A DNA stretch of 64,000 bases from Styela clava. Its lineage: Eukaryota > Chordata > Ascidiacea > Stolidobranchia > Styelidae. Shown one piece after another: positions 34,595 to 47,100 of the stretch (positions are counted from its first letter, which is position 1; each line of letters begins with the position of its first letter). A model generated the notes under the pieces. It had not been told where the DNA came from. It did no database searches and was given only the letters and a program-made list of their open reading frames with translations. Position numbers and translations under genes: made by a program. The stretch lies in assembly GCF_964204865.1 (NCBI RefSeq), contig NC_135250.1:20513395-20577394 (forward strand), read 5' to 3'.

Positions 34595-36602
34595 ATTGCA
34601 TGTATCTGAGTGATTTCTCAGTTTATGTCTTATAATTAAACGCCATTAGCAAAATGTTTTTACTATTTATTCAATTTTTTAAATGAGTGCTTCAAATGCA
34701 ACATGGGATAAACAATCTCAGTGATAGAAGAATGCAGATAAAATCCAAGATAATATTGAACTAGCGTTCCGCAATATTCATCCTTGGTTTCTAGAAAGGA
34801 TTAGCTCAGGTTTCGAATGATTTCTATCATTCATAAAAATATATTTCAGAGTAAGAAAACATAATAACAAAATTTACAAGCTTCAGTAAACAGATGTCAT
34901 TTGTATAAAGTCCTATTTGCGAGTACGCGGGAATTTGCTTGTGCGAAATTTAAAAAGTTGGACATTGACTATTTTACAGAGTATATTTTAAAAAAATATA
35001 TGGTGTATTATCTCATAATAGCTTCATATGGAATATAATATTTTGCGACAGCGAAACAACAAAAAAAAATGTACTTACCTATTCACTCTATATTATGATA
35101 AATCAAAAATTTGAAGGCAAGCTGAAAGTACTTCAGATTTACCTGTTATCAAAAATGTTAGAAACGAAAGTAGGAAATACTTATTATTATACTATATTTT
35201 AGAAATAAATCACCACTGACGAGTTACGTATGGGTTCATATTTGGTACTGAACTAGCAATTCAAAACTGTCAGAGAAAAAGTAAAATAGCAAGGAATTAC
35301 ACACTCACGGCGCACTTGTACGAAAAAAAAGGCTGCATTTAAATGAAACTCAATTTTATTATATGCCTTTCAAAGTTTGTAAACATTTAGGCCTATAGAA
35401 CAAAGGCAAAAGGTCAACTATTCTTCCTCATCTCTGCCTGATTTTCCTATAAAATTGTAAACTAATCACTCATGTTCGCTAAACCCGGTCCAACAGATAA
35501 ATAAACTGCAGCAAAGAGTGTCTCTCTGCATTGTTATGTAACAATACAGGCAGACCCTACCTAACAGAAAGTAAACGACATAGAAACGTGGAATGAATTT
35601 ATTGATTCATATACACAGCATTTAAAATATGAAACAATAAAAAATTGATAATAAATACAATTTGTGAAATATTCAATCATATTTTAGTTGTTTTTAAACA
35701 CAATTCTGTTATTTTTCGCGGCGAACTTAGCAACTCGGCGCGGCGCACCGTTTGGGAACCGCTGTCATAGAGGATTTAGGCATATTCTGCATCCAAGAAT
35801 AATCAAATTTGATGGAGAGACTGATGCCATTCAATGCTACTTAGGCCTAAGTTGCACTGAAAAAATTTTCAGGGATGTAAGTTTCGAATATTTTATTTTC
35901 GAATATATATATATATATATATAATTTGTAATGGTAATTCTGATTCTGTATAACACCGCCCCCCCATCTACACTGATAAATATGCCATAGTCGTTATATT
36001 TAAATACAATTATAATTGAGTTAGGAATTACGGAATAACAGCGTGGAATCGCACCTCAAAATTAGGGGGGGGGGGTGTTTGAAATTTTAGGGGGGGTGTT
36101 CACCCCCTATAGGGGGTGTAGGGATATCACTGGATCATATGTGTACACATCTGGATTAGTCGAATAACATTGAGCAAAACCATATGTACAACCCATGATG
36201 GTTGCGGTTTATCAAAAGCTGTAAATGGTAAGGAAAATATACACAAAGGGCTGAGGTATTCGATTTTGCAGAAACCCCAATGCGTCGTGCTATCACTTCA
36301 TATAATCTTCATGAATAATTTTTTCTTTTTCAAATAGTACCACGACGTATTTTTTGAAATTTCTCCGAATTTATGTTTATTCATATCCTTATGTAAAATG
36401 ATGTATTCAAACCCTGTGTCTCTCAGAACACGGATGATTAATCTTAATGTTAGCTCATGCCCTAGATATATATATTTATTGTCAATACTGTATCTTTAAT
36501 GGATTTTTCCAGAATCGTGAGAATTTTGAGACATTTTAAGCAAACCGAAATAATTTGATCGTCAATGAAATATTTGGGTGAATCTATCAATCACCAACTA
36601 TC
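34595..36602. other. Intergenic region without a gene
   Basis: AT-rich. The block at about 35590-35768 ends in CACCGTTTGGGAACCGCTG, a solo terminus of the same hAT family as 22794-27204. (AT)n lies near 35906-35922, and G-rich tracts in inverted context lie at 35955-36122 (CACCGCCCCCCC ... GGGGGTGTAGGG). Confidence 0.45.
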
Positions 36603-36955
36603 GGCGCGGTGGTGTGGCTCAACGGGCTAAGCGTTAGGAATACGCTCGCCACCGCACCTCTAATTACTCTGCGTGGGTTCGCAGGTTCGAACCCCATGCA
36701 GGGATGGTTATGTGCGAGAGGATTGCTGGACTCCTCGCCATCGTTGGGTGGTTCACGTAACCGCTGGTCGGTTACGGCTTCCTCCACCACCAAGTCCATG
36801 CTTCCGAAAAAAACAAACAATACAGTAAAAAACTAATCCCATACCCGACTTGGAATGGTAACCGGACGAGAGGCCGTGGTTCGCCATATGGATAAGCCGT
36901 CTTATCGGCTTTCCTCTCCCCCGGGATAAATATGTAAATCCTATCCTATCCTATT
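36603..36955 (+). mobile_element. tRNA-derived SINE, full length
   Basis: The head has pol III box A (TGGCTCAACGGGCTAAGCG, 36615-36633) and box B (GGTTCGAACCC) at tRNA-like spacing. An unrelated body follows, then a conserved stretch GATAAGCCGTCTTATCGGC and a (TCCTA)n tail. Not a tRNA gene: the acceptor and anticodon stems do not close. Related tails occur at 37138-37200, 48445-48540 and 60182-60200. Confidence 0.85.
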
Positions 36956-37137
36956 TCCCAACAGTATCCAGTGCCGGATTCATCATTATGCAAGGTAGGC
37001 TGAAGCCTAGGTGCCTCGACATGCAATTTTGCAGGCTTGTTTAAAAATTTTACCGGTTTGAATATTTTTTGATTTGAATATTAATGGGTTGATAATTCTT
37101 GTCATCATTTTTTTCCCGTTATCAAATAAAAATTAAA

Positions 37138-37390
37138 GGGAAGTAGGATAGGATTTACATATTTATCCCGGGGGAGAGGAAAGCCGATAAGACGGCTTAT
37201 ACATATGTATAACTGTATTGTTTGTTTTCGGAAGCATGGACTTGGTGATAGAGGAAGCCGTAACCGACCAGCGGTTACGTGAACCACCCAACGACGGCGA
37301 GGAGTCCAGCAATCCTCTCGCACATAACCATCCCTGCATGGGATTCGAACCTGCGAACCCACGCAGAGTAATTAGAGGTGCGGTAATTAG
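37138..37390 (-). mobile_element. 5'-truncated SINE of the same family, opposite orientation
   Basis: Reverse complement of the SINE at 36603: tail TAGGATAGGATTTACAT at 37144, then the body, then box B (inverted GGATTCGAACC). The copy stops inside the CACCGCACCTCTAATTAC segment, so box A is lost. With the first copy it forms an inverted pair about 180 bp apart. Confidence 0.85.
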
Positions 37391-37600
37391 AGTCCTGAAG
37401 TATGCGTACCAAGGTGGCGGACACCGGAACGTAGAATGTGTACCAGGTTAGGGTTGGGCCACAATTTTATTCCAATTTTCCTTATATTAGTTCTGTTACG
37501 AGTACGAGTTACTTTTGTCGGTACAGTCGATAACCGAACCGGTCGATGGGCGAGCGTCGATGTAACCCGACGCTATCGATTTTCTCGCTTTACTTGTAAA
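37391..37600. repeat. Dispersed repeat containing GAAGTATGCGTACCA
   Basis: Begins directly at the broken end of the SINE with CCTGAAGTATGCGTACCAAG and GGCGGACACCGGAACGTAG, and includes GTACCAGGTTAGGGTTGGG. The start is related to the fold-back at 2436-2528. No coding capacity. Confidence 0.5.
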
Positions 37601-38164
37601 AATTAAAATTTGTCATTACTCACGTGACTAAATCCTTTTGCTTTGCCAGATTTTTCATGAAAGTTTTTTTCGACTTGTCATCTATTGTACTCCTTTCTGT
37701 CAGCCAATTGAACGGTATTCGCTAAACACCGGCACAAAAAATATAATAGTTTTCAACTACATTTTAATTGAAACAATGGTTTGTACTATAATATTATTTT
37801 GGAAATTTGCAGTGGCAAAGGAGACATTCGAGTTGACAACACACACACGCACAAGTGAAGATGAACAATTATCTAAAGACTCTATATTAGAAGAAACACA
37901 TTCTTGCACTTGCTAAAACTGTATTTTAGACAATAAACACTGTGGTTTTACTTTACGGTCGAATTTGATAGATCTTGACTTTCTTAGTAAATAAATGACG
38001 GTAATCAAATAGAAAAAAACTGGCAACGTCAATTCAACGAATAAGCGTGTCGTACTGTCGTCGCTGATTTCTTTCGCTTTCCCGCTTTTCTGCTTTCAGA
38101 CGATTTATCCGTCTGTCCTTGGTCGACTCTTCAAGCTTATTTGTGGAACAGGATTTACTTATTT
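37601..38164. promoter_or_regulatory. Upstream region of the FET gene
   Basis: Probable promoter and 5' UTR. No convincing TATA box. A pyrimidine-rich stretch (TTTCTTTCGCTTTCCCGCTTT, about 38070-38090) precedes the ATG by roughly 80 bases, which may be a TOP-like or Inr-type start. This is inference. Confidence 0.35.
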
Positions 38165-41100
38165 ATGGCGTCTTCTAATTCTCGTAAGTGAATTATTTTA
38201 TGTCATTTTCTTATTCAACATTTGGAAACTGTCTTTATTTTTAAGCAGTTTTTATGAAATAATAATCTAGTAACTAAGCGCTCCGTTCACTCAGACTGCT
38301 GGACTGTCTGACTGTAGGTAGGCTATAACCCCGACATCAAAAGACATCAATTATAAGAGTGATTGCAAATCCTCCTTTACGAGACAGTCTGGGCCTCCAT
38401 ATTGACTCAAAACCGCAATATTTTTTTTCCAAGCATTACTAGGTAAATATGAATAACATAACCAGCGATAAATAAAAACAATCATCGTTGCAAGTGAGTC
38501 CTGTTAAATGAATTTATCGAAAGCAATTTAAATTAGGGCCGTCAAATTGGCATTTTCAGATTTTAGAGTAATTTATGCACGAATTTAAATCTGTCAATTT
38601 GATAATAGGACCGGCCACATGCATGCTACAGTGCTAGATAATATTTATCGGGTGACTATATACAGATATACAATGTGGGGAAAAAAAGGCTTTCGGAACA
38701 ATATCGTTATCAATCGTCCTTCGCATATTATAGGTGTCATGACAAATTATTCACTGTATTTCAGCCTAAATTTTGATCCACTTTTTTCATTTTTTTTGTT
38801 ATTTTTCTATATCAGATAATGACAAAGTGACAGTAAAATAGTTGGTCCAAAGTTATAAGACGACATTTAATCCAAAATAATCTTGAAAGGGCTGCACTGA
38901 AAATCCTACGGTTGTAATGAGCATCATTATCAATATCATCATCATTCAGTCATTTGAGTTTAAAAGAATCCAAACATATTTGCACTGACAGTAGGCTTTA
39001 AAAATATTCAAATAATCAAGTTTGAAATTAAATTTGTAATTTGTACTTTCCAGAATATGGATCCTCCGGTGGATATGGACAGCCATCTTATGGTGCATCT
39101 GGTGGACAGGGATATGGACAATCTAATTACTCTCAAAGCGGGGGTGGCACTCAAGGTTATGGTCAGCAGGTAAATTGTATTTGAACAGTTTTAAAATTTT
39201 AAGATTGAATTTACGTTAGTAAGACATCAAAATTATAATAATGTTAAATACATTAGCCTATAATAATATTTATACCTGAATTTAGAAAAGAGTTTTATTT
39301 ATTACGATATTCAATCAATAGTGAACCATCGTTGCTTCTGGCAATCCCCGTTTTGCATAATCATTGGTCCCTACAAAATGTTAAAAAATTTTATTTTTTG
39401 TTCAGGGCTATGGATCAGCTGGTGGGCAACAAAGCGGAGGCGCAGGCGGAGTGACTAGTGCCCAAGGATATGGTTCAAGCTATCAGCAACAGGGTGGTTA
39501 TGGCAGCTATGGATCGAACAACCAATCTGGAGGTATGTGGTAGCAATATAATTATGACTGAGACAGTGAGTCAGAGTTTGACATGCTTTTATTGATATAA
39601 AGTCGGAGTCCTAATAGAAATAGAAGTCTGACTTCCAAACATTTGCTTGGAGTCAAAATCACAGATGGAAACTAAAATGTATTGGGTTTATTGGGCGTTT
39701 TCCAAGTCTTGATATAAAATGAAATAAGGCTTGAATACATCAACAAATTATCTTTCGTAGCTGGAATTCTGAGTTGAAATTGCTTCAATCCGATATCATA
39801 TGCCAAATTTTTATTAATCAGGAATCGGACGCATGGTACAGCAGTCATTTTTGAAATAGCTCAGATTTGATAATCTCGTTTAAATCCCCCTTAACTCAGC
39901 CCTGGTTAAATCGTATGTATTTGATTGGTCATATCCTGTACTACATATCAATTTTCCAGGCCAGGGTTATGGACAACAGCAGACTGGAGCTGCACCTGCT
40001 GCTGCTGCTTCTGCTGGTGGTAGTACTAGTTATGGTGGTCAGAAAAACAATAGCGGCTACCAACAAGGTGGAGCCAGTGGACAGCAATCTGGACAACAGC
40101 AAGGTGGTGGCTATGGTGGTCAGCAACAACAGAGTGGTTACAGTGGACAGCAAGGTGGTTATGGTGGACCACAACAAAGTGGTTATGGTGGTCAGCAGCA
40201 AGGTGGCTATGGTGGACAGCAGCAAGGAGGATATGGGGGAGGTCATCGTGGTGGACAACAGCAGTCTCAGCAATCGTATGGATCCGGTGGAAATTCAGGT
40301 GGCAGTGGGAGCTACGGCCAGGTGAATTGAAATTTTGTTTTGGGTGAATTTGAAAATGAACTGTTTTTATAATGTTTGTTTTCTTGCAGTCTGGCGGAGG
40401 TAGCAGAAATCAATCATACGGCCAACGGGACAGTGGTTCCGGGGGAGGTTCACAGTCTTATGGTCAGCAAGGTGGTGGGGGAGGAGGCGGCTACAGAAAT
40501 GATCAGTCTGGTAAGCTGGACTATACTCGTTTAGTTTCAAACAATATATATATATATATATATGATTAATTTATATTGCTTGATACATAAGTTTAAATAA
40601 TTATAAATTAATATTCCCATTTCTAACTTACTTATTCTTATGGCATGCTAGGTGGTGGAAACTACGGTGGAGACCAGGGTCCCAATAACTATAATCAAAG
40701 TCAACAGGGGCCCATGGGGCAATATGGAAATAAGAACCAGGGTTATCAAGATAGAGGGTATGGTTCTGGTGAGTAACTTAGCCATCTGTTTGATGGTTAG
40801 AGTGTGAAATTAGCAATATCATTTAAAAAATATTTTCCTGCTCAAGTAGGAATATAATTCAATCACTGTCTGTGTTTTTTAAATTTTTCGCTGAGGTGAA
40901 TTTATGTTACTGACCTGTAAATGATTGGCTATTTCAGGTGGCGGAGGTGGTAGAGGATATGACAGTAGGGGGGGTGGACGAGGAAGCAGATTTGATCAAG
41001 GTGGTGGAAGAGATGGTGGTGGTCGTGGTAGAGGTGGTGGTGATCGTGACAGAGATAGCAGTGGATATGGTGGTCGAGGTGGCTCGCGTTCTTCAGATTA

Positions 41101-44100
41101 TGGAAATGAATCACGGTACGTATTGTTATTTGTTTGAAATGACCTATTTCACATAATACCAATGTTACAAAATATGTGTGTTACAAAATATGAAAAAAGG
41201 GGAATTTAGAGGAATTGATGGAGGTATTTCCTTAGAGGAATATGTGTATGTCTTCCAATGATATGAACAAAATTGTTACTTGACCAATTATTATCAACGT
41301 TATATGGGAATTTGTTGTGGGATTGTGAAAATGGGGCTCATGGAAACATAGTTGTTTTTTGTTTAACCATTTTTCAACAAAGAAGGTTATTTATTGGTGA
41401 TGGAAACTTCTACTTGCGTTTTGAAAAACAAGAAGATATTGGCAATATATTTTGGAGACAGGTATTATAATGTTATGCATCTGTGAGAGTTTAACAATAT
41501 TATTTATAACGGCTTATCTTTAAGAGTCATATACCAATGTGCAGGCAAATATGGGCCTAATAACAGGATATAAGATATAGAGGTATGGACATTGGAATTT
41601 GATAATATGAAACACAATAGAAATGAATGTTTGCTATAGGGCTTATATCGAGGAATTCGTTCTGTGTTAGCATTGTTTGTTTTTTATATTATCTATTGAG
41701 TTGGGATGAAATCTTGAAGTGTTATGATGTTGTACTTGTATTCTACAATTTTTAATATAATGAAGCTTTGTTTCAGGTTTAGCTTATCTTTGCACATAAA
41801 TCAGTTGTATTAGTTTGAATACATTTATACGCAAGGGCACTCATTCTACGCCACACATTATAGTGTGCCAACTTTTACACATGGACACGAACACATACAC
41901 ACAAAAATGACTTTGTGTGGGTTTGTACACATTGGGGCAAACTCAATGCTACACAACAGGCTAATTACAGCTACCACATAATTGCATTCTGAATCCTGAT
42001 GTGAAATTTTGATTACACATGAAGTACCGTATTTTGAATGAAAATGATTGTCTACCAATGGATAGGCAATGTTTTCCTGTCTGTTTTTGGTATGTGAACG
42101 ACCATAATATCTGGATCAAGAAGTGGGTTTTTATCTTTATTATTTCATCATAGTAAAGATGTAATGAAGAGCGGGTTGGTTGGCATTGGTTTATAGTAAA
42201 TGCAAAAATAAAAAGGCAGATTCACACTCATTATATTTATCCTCCAAAAAGTGATAAGATTTCATTTACAATTTCATCCTGATTTCAACCTACAAAGTGT
42301 TTTAGTAGCAGAACTGCTGTTCAGTTATTGAACCAGAGTAGGGCTGCTAGTACAGAGCCTTGTTCGAAGTGAATGATGTATAAAAATGGGGTTGCCCTCA
42401 TTTTTAGGTACCAAACAATGGCTCGTTCATACATATATGCCGTAATTGCCTGTTTCATGCCTTTAATGACAATCTTGTTTTTATGAAGGATTCTGCTGAT
42501 TGTGATATATCCCCAATTCATTATTTGAAAATTGTTTCATAAGCTATTGATTAGCTGTGAAATGAGTGTCTTGATATGAAAAGCCTACTGCATATTTATT
42601 TTGTCAGTCCAGAAGGTTTTGACAAATAATAATTATTAAACCTTGGTGGAATACCTGGGGTATCGGTGGGAACCAACAAGTACATCAAACAAAAGAATAT
42701 AAAAGAAAAATTTTATTTTATGAATTCAGTGGACGAGGAGGTGGCGGCGGACAAAGTGACTACAAACCTCGTGGTGGAGGTGCCGGTAAGTCCCTCCCAT
42801 TTTAGAAGGATGTGTATATCTTGAAATTAAAAAATCGTTTCTCAGGTTGGCAAAGTAAGTATCTGTATATGCAAGGTTTCGAAAACGGATTAAATAACTG
42901 TCTGAAAGAAGCTGAAGCCACTGGTGGTATTTTTCGGTTTTTCTGAATATGTCCCAAATATATTGGTAATTTGTTGAATAAAATGGAACATTTTTTACCC
43001 ATTGTATTTTTAAAGTTGAAATATATTGAAGTATGTTCCAAACAAAATGGTACTGTTGACAGCGGTGGTCCCAATCTTTTGTGGCTCGGGGCCCCCTTAT
43101 GGAGGCTTTTAGCGCTCATCCCCCCGTTCGTCATTCCAGTGGTATTTATAGTGTTGTTTTGATTGGTAGATTCCAAATCCCATTATTTTCCAACAATTCA
43201 TGCTCAATAAAACGAAAACACCCTGTGAAATAACGTTATCAATTAATGAAACTAGGAAGAATTGGAAATTTCCTTGTTAAGGGAAATGTAAAATCAGCCC
43301 CTCTCCAATCAGTGATGGTTGAACAGCTGGTCCGAAGGAATCTGAAGTTGGGGATGATACAGTTTTATCTTTTATAAATTATTATAATATCCCCGAAGTA
43401 TGTTGGTTTTCTGGGATGATATGATGGATTTCAAATGTCAAGGAGAATTTTTAAGGTTGTACAAGGTCAAGAATATACAAAATCGTGTAATACTTGAGTT
43501 TCTGATAGTGGTATAGATTATTTTTAATCAACATGCCTCAAATGTGGCATCCATTTATACCTATATACTAGTCAAATGGCAATTTTTTTTGTAGGATTTT
43601 TTTTTATCAAGTATCTGGAAGTATAATGTGAAGTTTTATTATGATAATAAAAAATATTAATATCACCCTAAAGAAACTATAAAGTTATCCGAATATTATG
43701 TTTTTTTGGCCTAAAATGCCGATTTCCCAAATAGCACATTTTTAAGTAATGTTTGAAAGTGTATTTTTAAACTTCTAATATGACATGTTAGGAAAAAGTG
43801 GTTGCTGGGTCTTCTCTATTCATGGAGAGGTACAGATCCCAATTTCCAAATTTGGATATTCCAATACAAGAGGAAACTTTTTCATGAGACAGTTGTTTTA
43901 CAAACTAAATAGCCCATTTTTCTTATGGTAGTCATGTCAATACTATGTTGCGTGGCGTAAAAACAATGCAGTTGTGTGATACAGCAGTGCGCAAATTGCG
44001 TTTTTTACATCATACAATGACTGGAAATTTTGGAGGTTTTCACAAAAATAATAACAATGGCACGTTATTGTTTAATGCTATGCTGGAAGAAATAACCAGT

Positions 44101-47100
44101 GAATGAGCAAGGTTATTTCCAAATGTAGTAAATGCCTTGAATCTGTCTTCTACTTCTATTCCCAAATCTAAAACAAAGATTTAAACCTGGACGTTCAGCT
44201 CTCATATACGATACTTGAGATTTGTTCAAAGTGTTGGTGCCTTTAAGATATTGCTTGAAATCAATGTTTTCCACGGACTTGCTATTTGCAAGCGTGCTTC
44301 TTACATATTGTGAAATGTTCTTAGAACTTGAACCTTCTATAGGTTGGTGTCATTCCGATATCAAATATTAGGTAGATTTTTTGAATATTTATCATAGCAA
44401 GGGGTTTGAAAAACATCACTATATTCTCCTATTTTATTTACATCATGCTCTTACTTGATGTTTAAGATTTATTTTCATTATGAATGAAATGACACGAAAT
44501 ATAGACGATAATATCATCAGGGTGATGATAAATTTTAAAGTAAAATATATATAATAGGGAGCTGAAAATAGGCATAGAAAACGAGAAGTAACCTCGCCTT
44601 GTAGAATTCTGTACGAAGAAACCTGCAATTTTTACCAATATTTTAGGAATTGTTAGGAATCTGCAACTGTAGGGAATCTGGAATTACTTTTATATGACAG
44701 TATTTGTCAGCTAAGAGTCTCCATTGTCATTGCTTTTCTTTAGATGATACCTGGTACAGGGAGGCATTGATAAAAATTTCTTTGCTTCAGGATCATATTT
44801 CCTCCAATAATAGTGTACGGAAATAAGCTTTTCTATTTCTTCAGCCATTTTTTATGCAAAACAAGATCAATACTTTTATTGTATTAAAAATTTGAATGCT
44901 TTCTGAACAGAGAGGGGTGGATATTCTATCCCAAAAACATATGTTATAGGTTGCATGAGCTCTTGCTCGCCTAACACAGCGATGAGCATCATTAGGAAAA
45001 ATTTTGACTCAATCGAACAGAAAAATAAGTGTTTTAGATTTGAAAACATAGCAGCAGTTTACATCATTTGATGTCAAATTTGAGTTAGGATAATCCTGGT
45101 TGACACAGGTTTGTCACAGTGCTTATTAGAAGATATTGCACTAGAATGGAATGCTCAAGCAAAACTAAAAAGACATCTTATCTTCTATGCACTCTCTTTA
45201 GTTTAAAAATTGAATAATAATTAAGAAAATAACAAACTATCATACAATACAGTTGACAACCTTTGAGAGAATAGAGGTCGACTTTGCAGCTAATCCAGTT
45301 TTATATATTTTAGTGATGCTGGCATTTGACACAAATTCGGTTTTGGAATATTTTTGATTTTGTACTATCTCATGTTCCCCATCTCGTGGCGTAATAAATT
45401 GGGTAGGCAATGCTAGTATGCAATGCCTTGTTTAGAGCACAAGGCGGGAATAATCGTTCATAAAAAATATGTAAAGCAGGCAGCATGTGATTAAAAAAAT
45501 TTGAATACTTTGACAGCGGTTTACTATTTTGTCATGACATGTTGTTATTTTTTCATATTATATTCTAAAATAATATGATATAGTGTAGTATAATATACTA
45601 ATATATTAACCGACAGAGCTAAAAATATGATGGGGAGGTTGTGAGACAATTTTTCATTTTAATCTTTTCTGCATATAAGAAACTATATGAAGGTGGATGT
45701 AATCCGAGGTCTTTATCTTCCAGAATCCCCGATCATCACTACATTGTCTTGATCATATCTTTAATTGTTGCGGTACAGTTCACATTTTTAAGAACTGAAA
45801 GATAGGAAGTGTCGATGCCTAGATGCATATTATACATTAGTGCTAATGTTAGCAACGTAATTTTACTCTCCTGCTCTAAATTCATTTTTATCAGATGTTT
45901 TACATGAATATACTATCGTTTAAGTTGTTTCTTCCGGTCCATATTTTTTTTGTCTTATCAGATTTGTGACAACAATTTTGTGACATGTGACAAATGTTGG
46001 TAATAGTATTGAACTATGTCTGAAAAGAGATTTATATTTTGCTCTAGAGATTTTAGAATTTTTTTTGCATTTTTTACTTGATTTGTACGGGTTGTTTTGT
46101 GCATATTTTCACATAAAAAAGTTCTTAAGCAAAGATAAATCACATGAAATTGTGGATTCCGAAAAAGCTGGGTTGATTGGATATGGGTTTCACGTAACAT
46201 AAGGTTACTGTGATAGTTTCTGCGTTTACAGCTATTAATCATGCTTAAGAGATCTTAAGACATTAGATATGTCATCTAGTACGGTATATACTGTATCAAA
46301 AATAGCATATTTGACATAATCCATCTTTTCATTATTCCAGAAAGTGTGTTTCAAATTTGTTGTCTATCCATTCTGAATTGTTTAACATTTCAAAGAATAT
46401 GATACCATATCATAATATTATTGATTTAAACGTGAATTTATTACATATTCTAACTAAGTCTGTGGTATCGGGGAAATTATAATCAACTTAAGAGTGGAAA
46501 AAATTTAGACTCGACTTCAGCTCTCTCCCAAGAAAATGGAATTTTTGATAATGAGTCAGAAATTTGGCTCCCAAGACTATAGGGAATTCAAAAATTGTCA
46601 CTGTTGTTCTAGGGGTGTTAAAAAATATGGCCAGACTTCAGTAAAAACATTCCCTACTCTATTCCCATAGCCCCGATTGTAACTCATAAATGAATTTCAG
46701 GAGGTGGATATCAACCAAGATCTGAGGAAGCTGGTCCTGAAAGTGACACAGTTTTTGTATCTGGCCTTCCAGATGGTGCTGACAAGATGAAGATTGCAGA
46801 ATATTTTGGCCAAATTGGCATCGTAAAGGTAGGAATGTCATGTAGTCATTTCACATTGGTAATTCAACATGTCTACTCATTTCTGAATAAGGAATCAGAG
46901 TTTCAATATATTATTGAAGTATTCAATATATCTACACCAGTTTGTTTGCCAAAAATGAAAAAAAGTAGTCAAAGCAAAGCTCATGCATGTCCTTGTGGTG
47001 ATAAAAATTCATCAAATATCACTGCAAAAATGCCTCAAGGGCAGTTAACTGGTGTTTTGGTGTTCATGGCAACCAACTTGTCATGGGCTACTGGATATAT

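Noticed and set aside
36603-36690. A tRNA gene
   Set aside because: Box A and box B are present, but the flanking arms do not form a cloverleaf and the unit continues into a SINE body with a (TCCTA)n tail. It is a SINE head.
39941-40273. Leu/Ser/Thr-rich protein on the minus strand
   Set aside because: Shadow of the GGT/CAG-rich FET exon 4, which splices correctly on the plus strand.
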